Numbered from the stretch's first letter, positions 38,862 through 48,702 are shown. The stretch: 64,000 bases of DNA from Flavobacterium indicum GPTSA100-9 = DSM 17447 (GCF_000455605.1 NC_017025.1:1674001-1738000); one strand, 5' to 3'. Numbers and translations: made by a program. Notes: generated from the letters alone by a model not told the origin.

Positions 38862-41660
38862 ATGAAGAATTTAATTATATACCTGTTTTTACTACTAACA
38901 GTACAAGGGTTTTCTCAACAACAGAATCAAATAGAGGCCAAAATTTCAAATCAGGGGAAAACTATTGAAGTTGTTCAACATATACAGTTTTTAAACACTA
39001 CAACCAACGACTTATTAGAGTTAGATTTTAATGATTGGAATTATGCCCTTTCAACAAAAAAATCTGCTATTGCTAATAAATTTTCTGATGAATACAACAG
39101 AAGTTTTCATTTGTCATCTAAAAAAGAGCGTTCTACTACTGAAATTCATCAAATTAGTGATTCTGAAAATTCAGTTTTAGAATATTACAGGAGAGAATCT
39201 CAACCTGATATTCTTCATTTAAAATTAAAAAATCCGCTAAAACCAAACCAAATGGGAACCTATACTTTTAGCTATACGGTAACTTTGCCTGATGCTAAAT
39301 TCACAAAATTTGGATGGTACAATGAAAATAAAATAATTCTAAAAAATTGTTTTTTAAGTGTTTGTTCTTTTGTTGATGGAAAATTCACGAATCAGAGTGA
39401 AAATAATTTAGACGATTGTACAACTAATTATGCCGACTACTTTATTAAAATTTCTACCGAAAAGCCTTATTTTATAACAACCGATTTAGATGAATTAACA
39501 AAAACTGATAATCAACTCACATTAAAAGGTATAAATAGAAATACTTTCAGTATTGTTCTTGAAACAGAGAATAGCTATGAAAGCTTTAATAATGAACATG
39601 TAAAAGCAATTACTAACATAAAAAGTAAAAATTTAAATGAGTATTCTAGAGTAATTTTAATCGATAGAATTACAACTTTTGTTGCTCAAAATTTAGGTCA
39701 ATCTAAACAAGAAAAAATAGTCGTTTCTAATGAAGATTATGAACGTGAACCATTTTATGGCTTAAACGAATTACCTGCATTTATTTCTCCATTTAATGAA
39801 GATTTTATCTTTGAATTAAAGTTTCTAAAAACGTACTTAAATAATTATCTATATTCCCAATTACACATCAATTTCAGAAAGGATCATTGGATTTTAGAAG
39901 GAATTCAACACTATTTTATTAAAAAATATATTGATGAATTTTATCCCGACATGAAGGCTTTTGGAAAATTGGCTGACTTTAAAATCCTTAAAGGATATAA
40001 AATTATTAACATGCCTTTTTCTGAACAATTTTTATATAACTTTTTATTAATGGCCCGAAAAAATTTAGATCAACCTATTGGCTATGATAAAGATTTACTA
40101 ATAAAATTCAATGAAAAAATAGCAGGAAAATTCAAAGCTGGCTTACTATTAAATTACACTTCATCCTTACTTAAAGAAGGAGAATTTGATTCAAAATTAA
40201 AAGAATTTATTGCATTAAATCAAGTTTCAAAACATGTTACAAGAGAAAATTTTTATCAGCTTTTCAGTTCTGATTCAACAGCTAATTTTTGGCTAAAAAA
40301 TTTAGTTGAAAAAGACGAAATAACCGATTTAAAATTCAAAAAAAGAAAACGAAAAAATGAAGTAATTGAATTTGAAATAACTAGTTCTCATGATTACAAA
40401 TTACCTTTTACGTACGCACTCTATAAAGATAAAAAATTAATTGAAAGAGTACAGGATACTATAATTAAAAGTAAAAAATTAAGTTTCAATCAAAAACAAT
40501 ACGATTATATTGAACTAAACGACCAAAATTTATTACCTGAGTGGGATAATAAAAATAATTTTAAAAAATTTAAAACCAATTTAACGGGTAATAAACCCTT
40601 AAAATTTACTTTTTTTAAAGATATAGAAAATCCAAAATACAGTCAAATTTTCTTTGTTCCTACAGGCGAATTTAATTTTTATGATGGTATTTTACTAGGT
40701 ATGAGAATTAATAACCGCTCAGTAATTGACAAACCTTTTACGTTTAGTTTAACTCCTAATTATTCTACAAAAACGAATACTTTAGCGGGTTCTACTGGAT
40801 TTACCTATACAAAAAACTATAAAAATTCAGGATTTTTTAATACACGATACGGTTTAGGATTAACCAGAATGCATTATTTACCTGATGCTTTTTACACTAA
40901 AATAACGCCTTCCATTTCCTTTAATTTTAGAAATAAAGATTTAAGAAAAAACGAAGGTGAAAATATTTTAATCAGACAAGTTTATGTCTATCAAGAGAAA
41001 TCGGCCTTTGTAAAACAACAAAATGAGAATTATTCCGTATTCAATTTAAGATATAACTATTTTAAAAGTGAATTGGTAAATCAATTTTCATACAATACCG
41101 ATTTACAAATTGCAAATTCATTTAGTAAACTTTCAGGAAGTATCGGATATCGAAAATTATTTGAAAATAACCGATACATCACATTAAGAGGATTTGGAGG
41201 TTTTTTTATGTATAATGACAATAAATCTTCAAATTTTTTCAGTTTTGGTGTAGACAGACCCTCTGATTATTTATTTGATTATCCTCTTTTAGGAAGAAGT
41301 GAAAGCACAGGATTATATAGCCAACAATTTGTATATGGAGAAGGCGGATTTAAATCAAAATTGAATCAACGCTTTGCCAATCAATATATATTCACATTAA
41401 ATGCCAGTTTAAATATTTGGAATTGGATTGAAATTTATGGTGATATTGGAACTTATAAAAGCCGCAACTTAGCACCAAAATACGTATACGATAGCGGAAT
41501 ACACTTAAACCTAGTACAAGATTATTTCGAACTATTTTTTCCTGTATATTCTTCTAATGGATTTGAATTAAATGATAAAAACTACGGTGAAAAAATTCGC
41601 TTTGTGGTAACGCTAAGTCCAAAAATACTTACTTCTTTATTTACGAGAAGATGGTTTTAA
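38862..41660 (+). CDS. M1-peptidase-like outer-membrane protein without zinc motif
   Basis: A 932-residue protein with signal peptide (MKNLIIYLFLLLTVQGFS). The N-terminal part resembles the beta-rich domain of M1 aminopeptidases (HIQFLNTTTNDLLELDFNDWNYAL). The place of the active site (YSQLHINFRKDHWILEGIQHYFIKKYIDEFYPD) keeps the EG and Tyr positions but has no HExxH, so peptidase activity is doubtful. The last 300 residues look like an outer-membrane beta-barrel (KLSGSIGYRKLF, IYGDIGTYKSRNL) ending in an aromatic (RRWF). This is a flavobacterial conserved protein of unknown function. Single gene. Confidence 0.75.
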   Translation: MKNLIIYLFLLLTVQGFSQQQNQIEAKISNQGKTIEVVQHIQFLNTTTNDLLELDFNDWNYALSTKKSAIANKFSDEYNRSFHLSSKKERSTTEIHQISDSENSVLEYYRRESQPDILHLKLKNPLKPNQMGTYTFSYTVTLPDAKFTKFGWYNENKIILKNCFLSVCSFVDGKFTNQSENNLDDCTTNYADYFIKISTEKPYFITTDLDELTKTDNQLTLKGINRNTFSIVLETENSYESFNNEHVKAITNIKSKNLNEYSRVILIDRITTFVAQNLGQSKQEKIVVSNEDYEREPFYGLNELPAFISPFNEDFIFELKFLKTYLNNYLYSQLHINFRKDHWILEGIQHYFIKKYIDEFYPDMKAFGKLADFKILKGYKIINMPFSEQFLYNFLLMARKNLDQPIGYDKDLLIKFNEKIAGKFKAGLLLNYTSSLLKEGEFDSKLKEFIALNQVSKHVTRENFYQLFSSDSTANFWLKNLVEKDEITDLKFKKRKRKNEVIEFEITSSHDYKLPFTYALYKDKKLIERVQDTIIKSKKLSFNQKQYDYIELNDQNLLPEWDNKNNFKKFKTNLTGNKPLKFTFFKDIENPKYSQIFFVPTGEFNFYDGILLGMRINNRSVIDKPFTFSLTPNYSTKTNTLAGSTGFTYTKNYKNSGFFNTRYGLGLTRMHYLPDAFYTKITPSISFNFRNKDLRKNEGENILIRQVYVYQEKSAFVKQQNENYSVFNLRYNYFKSELVNQFSYNTDLQIANSFSKLSGSIGYRKLFENNRYITLRGFGGFFMYNDNKSSNFFSFGVDRPSDYLFDYPLLGRSESTGLYSQQFVYGEGGFKSKLNQRFANQYIFTLNASLNIWNWIEIYGDIGTYKSRNLAPKYVYDSGIHLNLVQDYFELFFPVYSSNGFELNDKNYGEKIRFVVTLSPKILTSLFTRRWF

Positions 41661-41799
41661 ATTCTCAATTATTTCAAAATATTTTATTAATAATTCAATA
41701 AAATTGTTTTTAACTGATATTATTACAATATTTTAAAGTATTTTAATCTGTTTTTTCATAAAAATTAAATTCAAATTAACAACATATAGTCAAAATTTT

Positions 41800-41807
41800 T
41801 AAATTTG
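41800..41807 (+). promoter_or_regulatory. Promoter -7 element of the E1 gene
   Basis: TAAATTTG matches TAnnTTTG and lies 18 bp before the first ATG at 41826. Confidence 0.55.
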
Positions 41808-41825
41808 TAGCAAAGCATATTCAAC

Positions 41826-44228
41826 ATGAACAAAATGGCAAACACAGAAACTTTAACTTTTGAAGATTTTAAAAAAGAAGTTTTAAACGATTTTAAAATC
41901 GCAACCATTAGTAGAGAATGTAGTTTATTAGGTAGAAAAGAAGTTCTAACTGGTAAAGCTAAATTCGGTATTTTTGGAGACGGAAAAGAGGTGCCACAAC
42001 TAGCATTAGCCAAAGCTTTCCAAAATGGAGATTTTCGTTCTGGATATTACCGTGACCAAACTTTTATGATGGCTATTGGAGCATTAAATATCGAACAGTT
42101 TTTTGCCGGATTGTATGGTCATGCAGATATAAATTTTGATCCAATGAGTGCAGGTCGTCAAATGGGCGGGCATTTTGCTACACATTCGTTAGACGAAAAT
42201 GGCAATTGGAAAAATTTAACACAACAAAAAAATTCAAGCTCTGACATCTCTCCTACTGCTGGTCAAATGCCACGTTTGTTAGGATTGGCTCAAGCTTCAA
42301 AAATTTATAGAAATGTAAAAGAAATTCCATCTGAAAATAATTTTTCTGTAAATGGAAACGAAATTGCTTGGGGAACTATTGGAAATGCTTCCACTTCTGA
42401 AGGCTTATTCTTTGAAACCATCAATGCTGCTGGAGTTCTTCAAGTTCCAATGGTAATGAGTGTGTGGGACGATGAATACGGAATTTCAGTTCATGCCAAA
42501 TACCAAACAACTAAAGAAAACATTTCTGAAATCTTAAAAGGATTTCAACGTGATGAAGAAAATAATGGATATGAAATTTTCCGCGTAAAAGGGTGGGATT
42601 ATCCTGCATTAGTGGATACGTACCAAAAAGCGGCTGCAATTGCTAGAAAAGAACATGTACCTGTTCTAATTCACGTACAAGAATTAACACAACCGCAAGG
42701 CCACTCAACATCTGGCTCGCATGAACGTTATAAAAATGCTGAACGTTTAGCTTGGGAAACTGAATTTGACTGTTTAGCTCAAATGAAAAAATGGATGTTA
42801 GAAAATAATATTTCCACAGCAGAAGAAATTGAAGAAATTGAAAAATCATCTAAAAAAGAGGTTTTAGAGGGTAAAAAAGTAGCCTGGAACAATTTCATAA
42901 CTGCAATTAAAAATGATGTTGCTGAAGCAGTTGCTGTTTTAAATCAAGTAGCACAAAATTCTGAGAACAAAGTTTTTATTGAAAAATACAGTGCAGATTT
43001 AGCTGGAATTAAAGAACCTATTCGAAAAGATATTTTAGTAACAGCACGCAAAGTATTGAGAATGCTTTCTGGAAATGACAGAGCTACTTTAGCCCAATGG
43101 ATAACGGAATTTACTAAACGGATACAACCAAAATACAGTTCTCATTTATTCTCTGAATCCTCTAAAAATTTAGCTTCAACTACAGAAGTTAAACCGACTT
43201 ATGACGAAACTGCTGAAGAAGTTGATGCACGTTTAATCATTAGAGATAACTTTGATAAAATATTTGCTAAATATCCTGAAGTTTTAATATTTGGAGAAGA
43301 TTCTGGTAATATTGGAGATGTTAATCAAGGATTAGAAGGTATGCAAGAGAAATATGGTGATTTACGTGTTTCAGATGCTGGTATTCGTGAAGCTACCATT
43401 TTAGGTCAAGGAATTGGAATGGCCATGCGTGGATTACGACCAATTGCAGAAATTCAATATTTAGATTATTTATTGTATGCTATTCAAATCATGAGTGATG
43501 ATTTAGCAACTTTACAATACAGAACTCAAGGTCGTCAAAAAGCACCATTAATTATCAGAACGCGTGGACACCGTTTAGAAGGAATTTGGCATTCAGGCTC
43601 GCCTATGGGAATGATTATTAATGCAATTCGAGGAATTCATGTTTTAGTTCCAAGAAGTATGACTAAAGCAGCCGGATTCTATAACACTTTATTAGAAACT
43701 GACGAACCTGCTTTACTTGTTGAATGTTTAAATGGATACCGTTTAAAAGAGAAAATGCCAACCAATTTAGGTGAATTCAAAACACCAATTGGTGTAGTAG
43801 AAACGATTAAAGAAGGAAAAGATATAACCTTAGTTTCTTATGGTTCAACATTACGTATCGTAGAACAAGCGGCTAAAGAATTACAAGAAATTGGAATAGA
43901 TGCTGAAATTATTGATATTCAATCGTTGTTACCATTTGACATCAATAAAGATATTGTTAAATCAGTTGCTAAAACTAATCGTTTATTAGTAATTGACGAA
44001 GATGTACCTGGTGGAGCAAGTGCGTATATATTACAAGAAATAGTAGAAAATCAAAATGCTTATAAATATTTAGATAGTGCTCCTCAAACATTAACAGCAA
44101 AAGCACACAGACCAGCCTATGGAACGGATGGGGATTATTTCTCAAAACCAAGTGCAGAAGATATTTATGAAAAAGTATATGAAATCATGCACGAAGCATT
44201 TCCTGCTAAGTTTCCAAAATTATATTAA
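41826..44228 (+). CDS. 2-oxoacid dehydrogenase E1, fused alpha and beta subunits
   Basis: A fused thiamine-diphosphate E1 enzyme of 800 residues; start at 41826 or at the internal ATG 41835 (MANTETLTFED). The alpha half has FRSGYYRDQTFMMAIG, HADINFDPMSAGRQMGGHFA and the ThDP motif region EIAWGTIGNASTSEG. The beta half has FGEDSGNIGDVNQGL, AEIQYLDYLLYAIQ, LIIRTRGHRLEG and a transketolase C-domain (LLVIDEDVPGGAS). It decarboxylates branched-chain 2-oxoacids or pyruvate for acyl-CoA formation; the exact substrate is not readable. No E2/E3 genes are adjacent. Confidence 0.92.
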   Translation: MNKMANTETLTFEDFKKEVLNDFKIATISRECSLLGRKEVLTGKAKFGIFGDGKEVPQLALAKAFQNGDFRSGYYRDQTFMMAIGALNIEQFFAGLYGHADINFDPMSAGRQMGGHFATHSLDENGNWKNLTQQKNSSSDISPTAGQMPRLLGLAQASKIYRNVKEIPSENNFSVNGNEIAWGTIGNASTSEGLFFETINAAGVLQVPMVMSVWDDEYGISVHAKYQTTKENISEILKGFQRDEENNGYEIFRVKGWDYPALVDTYQKAAAIARKEHVPVLIHVQELTQPQGHSTSGSHERYKNAERLAWETEFDCLAQMKKWMLENNISTAEEIEEIEKSSKKEVLEGKKVAWNNFITAIKNDVAEAVAVLNQVAQNSENKVFIEKYSADLAGIKEPIRKDILVTARKVLRMLSGNDRATLAQWITEFTKRIQPKYSSHLFSESSKNLASTTEVKPTYDETAEEVDARLIIRDNFDKIFAKYPEVLIFGEDSGNIGDVNQGLEGMQEKYGDLRVSDAGIREATILGQGIGMAMRGLRPIAEIQYLDYLLYAIQIMSDDLATLQYRTQGRQKAPLIIRTRGHRLEGIWHSGSPMGMIINAIRGIHVLVPRSMTKAAGFYNTLLETDEPALLVECLNGYRLKEKMPTNLGEFKTPIGVVETIKEGKDITLVSYGSTLRIVEQAAKELQEIGIDAEIIDIQSLLPFDINKDIVKSVAKTNRLLVIDEDVPGGASAYILQEIVENQNAYKYLDSAPQTLTAKAHRPAYGTDGDYFSKPSAEDIYEKVYEIMHEAFPAKFPKLY

Positions 44229-44244
44229 TTAAAATAGAAATATT

Positions 44245-44277
44245 AAAATAGGAAGTAGTAATTTTGCTTCCTATTTT
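44245..44277 (+). terminator. Terminator after the E1 gene
   Basis: Arms AAAATAGGAAG and CTTCCTATTTT with an 11-nt loop, followed by a T run, 17 bp after the stop codon. Confidence 0.88.
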
Positions 44278-44300
44278 TTTATGTTTTAAACCGAAATAAC

Positions 44301-45140
44301 ATGTCAAATATTTATATAGGATATCATTTTACCATTGAACCTCTTGAACTTGGTTCAGAAATATTAATTGCTGAATTAGGAGAAACTGCCTTTGAAAGCT
44401 TTATTGAAACAGAAACGGGCGTATCTGCTTTTGTTCAAAAAGATTTATGGACTGAAGATATTTTAAATGATATCTATATTCTTGAAAACCCTGAATTTAA
44501 AATCAAGTATACGTTTGAAGAAATTGAACAAGTCAATTGGAATGAAGAATGGGAAAAGAACTTCTCTCCTATTGATGTTGATGGAATTTGTCATGTTCGC
44601 GCACCATTTCATGAAGCAACAAATGCCACTTATGAAATTGTAATTGAACCAAAAATGAGCTTTGGAACGGGTCATCATGAAACCACACACATGGTTATTC
44701 AACATTTACTAGAGTTAGATGTTACCGATAAAAAGACTATGGACATGGGTTGTGGCACTGCTATTTTGGCTATTTTAGCTGAAATGAAAGGAGCAAAACC
44801 TATTGATGCCGTTGACATTGACAACTGGTGTTATTTAAACTCAATTGAAAATGCTGAACGTAACAATTGTAAACATATTACTGTATATGAAGGAGATGCT
44901 TCTTGGTTGAATCAAGGTCAAAAATACGACTTGTTTATTGCTAATATTAATAGAAACATTTTATTAAATGACATGGCAAGCTATGTAAATTGCATGAATG
45001 TTAATGCTACTTTATTACTTAGCGGATTTTATACAGAAGATATTCCTGCAATTCAAGAATGTTGTGAAGCTTTAGGGTTAACATTTGTTTCAAAAAAAGA
45101 ACGCAACAATTGGGTCGCATTAAAATTTGAAAAAAAATAG
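44301..45140 (+). CDS. prmA: Ribosomal protein L11 methyltransferase
   Basis: A 279-residue SAM methyltransferase that trimethylates ribosomal protein L11. N-terminal substrate-recognition domain (1-110), then the PrmA signature IEPKMSFGTGHHETTHMV, the SAM loop TMDMGCGTAILAIL, the acidic strand DAVDIDNW and the NIN motif DLFIANINRNILL. Short Bacteroidota form. The clpS gene follows after 33 bp with its own -7 box. Confidence 0.95.
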   Translation: MSNIYIGYHFTIEPLELGSEILIAELGETAFESFIETETGVSAFVQKDLWTEDILNDIYILENPEFKIKYTFEEIEQVNWNEEWEKNFSPIDVDGICHVRAPFHEATNATYEIVIEPKMSFGTGHHETTHMVIQHLLELDVTDKKTMDMGCGTAILAILAEMKGAKPIDAVDIDNWCYLNSIENAERNNCKHITVYEGDASWLNQGQKYDLFIANINRNILLNDMASYVNCMNVNATLLLSGFYTEDIPAIQECCEALGLTFVSKKERNNWVALKFEKK

Positions 45141-45148
45141 TATTTTTG
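45141..45148 (+). promoter_or_regulatory. clpS promoter -7 element
   Basis: TATTTTTG follows the prmA stop directly and is 26 bp upstream of the clpS ATG, matching TAnnTTTG. Confidence 0.5.
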
Positions 45149-45173
45149 CATTATTAATTTTAATCAATTAATT

Positions 45174-45449
45174 ATGAGTACATTAGAACAAGTTCAAGAA
45201 GAAGTATTAGTAGAGGAAGCAGTTGGAATCAACAATGAAATTGTTTTATACAATGATGATGTAAATACATTTGATCATGTAATTGAAACTTTAGTTCGTG
45301 TTTGTGATCATACTTGGGAGCAAGCAGAACAATGTGCTATTTTAGTCCACTATAAAGGTAAATGTACCGTTAAAACTGGGGAATTACCTAAACTTAAACC
45401 ACAGTGTTCGGCATTATTAGAGGCTGGATTGAGTGCTGAAATTATATAA
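45174..45449 (+). CDS. clpS: ATP-dependent Clp protease adaptor ClpS
   Basis: A 91-residue adaptor that delivers N-degron substrates to ClpAP/ClpCP. The core LYNDDVNTFDHVIETLVRVCDHTWEQAEQCAILVHYKGKC includes the N-end-rule pocket residues (NDD, and the His of VHYKGKC) and the alternating helix pattern. Length is normal. It is followed by a strong terminator. Confidence 0.95.
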   Translation: MSTLEQVQEEVLVEEAVGINNEIVLYNDDVNTFDHVIETLVRVCDHTWEQAEQCAILVHYKGKCTVKTGELPKLKPQCSALLEAGLSAEII

Positions 45450-45478
45450 AAAAGTCCCAATATATTTGGGACTTTTTT
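45448..45478. terminator. Bidirectional terminator after clpS
   Basis: A 13-bp stem (AAAAAAGTCCCAA with TTGGGACTTTTTT) and a 5-nt loop between the convergent clpS and HMA genes. It overlaps the final bases of both. Confidence 0.92.
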
Positions 45479-45746
45479 ATTTTGTTATTTTACCTATGGC
45501 ACAACTGATATAGGATTTAGCTTTATCAGTTAAACTGTTTCTTTCACCATCTTCGGGATAACCTAAATCAGCTAGAGTATCTTTAACAAGATGCAATGTG
45601 TTTTCATCACTATAATCAAAAGTTACAGATTCATCTTCAACTTCAACTATAACATCAGAAACATCGTCTAATGCAGTTAAATTTTTGGTAATCGTTGAAG
45701 CGCATCCACCGCACTTTAAGTTTTGTATATGAACTGTTGTTTTCAT
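45477..45746 (-). CDS. Heavy-metal-associated (HMA) domain protein
   Basis: An 89-residue metal chaperone-like protein: beta strand TTVHIQNLKCGGCASTITKNL with the CxxC metal site (Cys-Gly-Gly-Cys), then VSDVIVEVEDESVTFDYSDE and LADLGYPEDGE. A short C-terminal extension (DKAKSYISCAIGKITK) adds a third Cys. It probably binds Cu(I) or another soft metal in the cytoplasm. No P-type ATPase lies nearby; the YeeE/YedE pair is upstream on the same strand. Confidence 0.92.
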   Translation of the reverse strand: MKTTVHIQNLKCGGCASTITKNLTALDDVSDVIVEVEDESVTFDYSDENTLHLVKDTLADLGYPEDGERNSLTDKAKSYISCAIGKITK

Positions 45747-45818
45747 TTTCTATTTATTTTTGTTACCCTAAAGTTACAAAAAATATAAAAAGAAAACTAA
45801 ATTTTATAAAATTCAATT

Positions 45819-46241
45819 TTAATGAGGTAATTTATCTTTTATCACTCCATAAACATAAGTCCCCAACAGAGCACCTAACAAAATTAATCCAATAGACTGA
45901 ATACCTGTACCTAACAATATAAAAATGGGACCAGGACAACAACCAACTAATCCCCAACCTAAACCAAACATAGTTCCGCCAACAATATATCTAAAAAACA
46001 CACGGTCTTTTTCCATAATTTCAATAGGAGCGCCTTTAATATCCTTTACTTCTTTCTTTTTAATTAAATAGATACCTGTAACTCCAACAAAAATAGCAGT
46101 CCCTATAATTCCATACATGTGAAATGATTGGAATTGAAACATTTCATAAATACGATACCAAGAAATGGCTTCGGCTTTAGTCAATACAATACCAAAAATT
46201 ATTCCTACTATAAAAAACTTAAGTAACTTCATATTATCCAA
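45819..46241 (-). CDS. YeeE/YedE-family membrane protein, second half (DUF6691)
   Basis: A 140-residue inner-membrane protein with four helices and the conserved Cys motif GLGWGLVGCCPGPIF. With its partner gene (overlapping by 8 bp) it makes the split form of the YeeE/YedE thiosulfate/sulfur-compound transporter, in which Cys residues line the passage. Order and overlap indicate one complex. Confidence 0.9.
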   Translation of the reverse strand: MDNMKLLKFFIVGIIFGIVLTKAEAISWYRIYEMFQFQSFHMYGIIGTAIFVGVTGIYLIKKKEVKDIKGAPIEIMEKDRVFFRYIVGGTMFGLGWGLVGCCPGPIFILLGTGIQSIGLILLGALLGTYVYGVIKDKLPH

Positions 46242-46797
46242 AAATTAAAGGGATTAAAAAATGTGCAGAAATTAAACCACCAATAAAAAAACCTATTACT
46301 GCAATTAATGAAGGTATTTGTAAATTACTTAATCCAGATATAGCATGTCCTGAAGTACATCCTCCAGCATATGGTGTACCAAAACCAATCAAAAAACCTC
46401 CTCCTACTAATAACAAGAACCCTTTTAAAGTAAACATAGTATCGAAACTAAAAATCGCATCTGGTCCTAACTTACCATTTGGAGCATCAATAGCTAAATC
46501 TTGTAATTGTTGAATCGTTTTTGGATTTAACTGTACAACCTGATTAACGTCCATCATAAAATGATACGCAATAAATCCACCAACTATTGCACCTAAAACA
46601 ATGGCTAAATTCCAACGTTGTTCTCTCCAATCAAAATTAAAATAAGAACTTTGATTTTTTGCAGGTGTCATACTACATAAAGTTCTTAAATTAGAAGACA
46701 TTCCGAATGTTTTTCCAAAATAAGTTAACGCTAACATGATTAATCCTATCAATAAACCTGATATTGACCAATGCCAAGTACCAAAAAATACATCCAT
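46234..46797 (-). CDS. YeeE/YedE-family membrane protein, first half
   Basis: The start is placed at ATG 46797 (MDVFFGTWHWSISG), as the upstream in-frame start at 46830 adds a polar, promoter-like stretch. The 187 residues form about five helices and include the Cys motif IGFGTPYAGGCTSGHAISG typical of YeeE/YedE. It is expected to import thiosulfate or a related sulfur compound together with the next gene. Confidence 0.9.
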   Translation of the reverse strand: MDVFFGTWHWSISGLLIGLIMLALTYFGKTFGMSSNLRTLCSMTPAKNQSSYFNFDWREQRWNLAIVLGAIVGGFIAYHFMMDVNQVVQLNPKTIQQLQDLAIDAPNGKLGPDAIFSFDTMFTLKGFLLLVGGGFLIGFGTPYAGGCTSGHAISGLSNLQIPSLIAVIGFFIGGLISAHFLIPLIFG

Positions 46798-46879
46798 ATT
46801 TACTATTTTTGTACAAAAATATAAATTCAAACGGTCAAATGTAACTTTTGTTACAAAAGAATTAACATTAAACTAAAAA

Positions 46880-47362
46880 ATGGGAAAAATTAAATTAGAA
46901 ATTTATTGGGGCTTTTATCTAGCTTTTACGTTTATTTTATGGATGCAAATTGAAAAATGGTTAGGATTTCACAGCGAAAAACTATTTTTACAACCAATTT
47001 TTTCTATTTTAATTTCAATTCCTTTTTCTGTTCTTTATTACTTAGCATTGCACTTAAAAAAAGAAAAAGACTATAAAAAAGTAATTACTTTTCAGCAATC
47101 TTTCCTATCAAGTTTATTAATAACTGGGGTATTTGCACTTTTCTTACCTGCAGCTTTATATTTTTCATTAAAATACATATCTCCTGACTTAATAGATAAT
47201 TTCGTTTCAGCTACAATCAAAACAGGAAAGACTACTTTAGAAGAGGCACAATCGTATTATAGTTTTAAAAGTTTATTATTAATGAATTATTCCTCATTGT
47301 TACCAATTGGTATAATTATTGGATATATAGTGTCGAAAAAAAATGCAACCAAAAAAAAGTAA
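46880..47362 (+). CDS. DUF4199 family membrane protein
   Basis: A 160-residue protein with four membrane helices (GFYLAFTFILWMQIEKWLG, IFSILISIPFSVLYYLAL, FLSSLLITGVFALFLPAALYF, YSSLLPIGIIIGYIVS), fitting the DUF4199 pattern common in Flavobacteriia. Function unknown. It overlaps by a few bases the frame of the following lipoprotein gene and is probably co-transcribed with it. Confidence 0.75.
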   Translation: MGKIKLEIYWGFYLAFTFILWMQIEKWLGFHSEKLFLQPIFSILISIPFSVLYYLALHLKKEKDYKKVITFQQSFLSSLLITGVFALFLPAALYFSLKYISPDLIDNFVSATIKTGKTTLEEAQSYYSFKSLLLMNYSSLLPIGIIIGYIVSKKNATKKK

Positions 47363-47363
47363 A

Positions 47364-47810
47364 ATGAAAAAGATAATATTACTAGCTTTAGTTTCTTTAG
47401 TTACTTCATGTATTAGTACAAAGTCTACTATTCAAAATATTAATGATAAAGCACTAATGCCAAAAGTTGTTGGAGATCATTTTGAAATAAAACAGATGGC
47501 AAATGACGGAAAATACGGTTTCCATCAAGATTACCCAATAAATTTAGGATTTTATAAAACAGAAGCGAGCAATTTAAATAATGTAAAGCGATTTTTTAAC
47601 GGAATCACTGCCGCTAATGGAGAGAAATTATCCTATAAAAAAATAGACACTTGCTGTCCTTATCCTTCAAAAAATAATGCTGTTGGTGTAGGAACATTAG
47701 AAATTTATGAAGTTTGGATTGATGGCAAAACCGATAAATGGCTACTTTATATTAATTTAACCGATAAAGGTGATGTCTTATGCCCCAAAGGATTCTTACC
47801 TAAAAAATAA
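47364..47810 (+). CDS. Conserved lipoprotein upstream of kdsA
   Basis: The start at ATG 47364 (MKKIILLALVSLVTSCIST) gives a lipoprotein signal with lipidated Cys at 16; an earlier in-frame start is inside the upstream gene. The 148-residue protein has a conserved-looking KKIDTCCPYPSKN segment and VGVGTLEIYEVW. It is found next to kdsA in flavobacteria and sometimes mislabelled as KDO-8-P synthase. Function unknown; membrane anchored. Confidence 0.8.
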   Translation: MKKIILLALVSLVTSCISTKSTIQNINDKALMPKVVGDHFEIKQMANDGKYGFHQDYPINLGFYKTEASNLNNVKRFFNGITAANGEKLSYKKIDTCCPYPSKNNAVGVGTLEIYEVWIDGKTDKWLLYINLTDKGDVLCPKGFLPKK

Positions 47811-47855
47811 TCAAATTATGTAACCTTTAGAACATTCGTTTTAAAGGTTTTATTT

Positions 47856-47863
47856 TATCTTTG
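47856..47863 (+). promoter_or_regulatory. kdsA promoter -7 element
   Basis: TATCTTTG matches TAnnTTTG, 20 bp before the kdsA ATG. Just upstream, AACCTTTA and TAAAGGTT (47823-47850) form a hairpin that may end the previous transcript. Confidence 0.6.
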
Positions 47864-47883
47864 CACAACAAAATTTTAAAGCA

Positions 47884-48702
47884 ATGAATTTAAACAACAT
47901 ACCTCAAATTAAACATACTACAAGCGGTAACTTTTTTGTTTTAGCAGGACCTTGTGCTATTGAAGGTGAAGAAATGGCCATGCGTATTGCAGAAAAATTA
48001 GTTACTATTACCAATAAATTAGAAATTCCATACGTTTTTAAAGGCTCTTTCAAAAAAGCAAACCGTTCTCGTGTAGATAGTTTTACAGGAATTGGTGATG
48101 AAAAAGCTTTGAAAATTCTACAAAAAGTATCGAAAGAATTTGGTGTACCTACTGTAACCGATATTCATACCAATGAAGATGCTGCGTTAGCTGCTGAATA
48201 TGTAGATGTATTACAAATTCCTGCTTTCTTAGTGCGTCAGACAGACTTAGTAGTAGCGGCGGCTCAAACAGGCAAAACAGTTAACCTTAAAAAAGGTCAA
48301 TTCATGAGTCCGGAAAGTATGCAACATGCGGCACAAAAAGTAATCGATTCAGGAAATGAAAATTTCATGATTACTGATAGAGGAACTATGTTTGGTTACC
48401 AAGATATGATTGTTGATTTTAGAGGTATTCCAACAATGAAACAATTTGGCACAACTGTATTAGACGTTACACATTCTCTACAACAACCCAATCAAACAAG
48501 CGGCGTTACTGGAGGTAGACCTGATATGATTGAAACAATTGCTAAAGCAGGTATTGCTGTTGGAGTAGATGGAATTTTTATTGAAACGCATTTTGATCCT
48601 GCAAATGCTAAAAGTGACGGTGCTAATATGTTGCACTTAGACTATTTTGAAGGATTAATGACCCGTTTAGTTGCTATACGTAAAACTATAAACCAATTTT
48701 AA
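47884..48702 (+). CDS. kdsA: 3-deoxy-D-manno-octulosonate 8-phosphate synthase
   Basis: Condenses PEP with arabinose 5-phosphate to KDO-8-phosphate for lipopolysaccharide core. The 272-residue barrel shows FVLAGPCAIEGEE, YVFKGSFKKANRSR, PTVTDIHTNEDA, LVVAAAQTGKTVNLKKGQFM and the C-terminal IETHFDPANAKSDGANML. It belongs to the DAHP synthase class I family. Length is normal. Confidence 0.97.
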   Translation: MNLNNIPQIKHTTSGNFFVLAGPCAIEGEEMAMRIAEKLVTITNKLEIPYVFKGSFKKANRSRVDSFTGIGDEKALKILQKVSKEFGVPTVTDIHTNEDAALAAEYVDVLQIPAFLVRQTDLVVAAAQTGKTVNLKKGQFMSPESMQHAAQKVIDSGNENFMITDRGTMFGYQDMIVDFRGIPTMKQFGTTVLDVTHSLQQPNQTSGVTGGRPDMIETIAKAGIAVGVDGIFIETHFDPANAKSDGANMLHLDYFEGLMTRLVAIRKTINQF

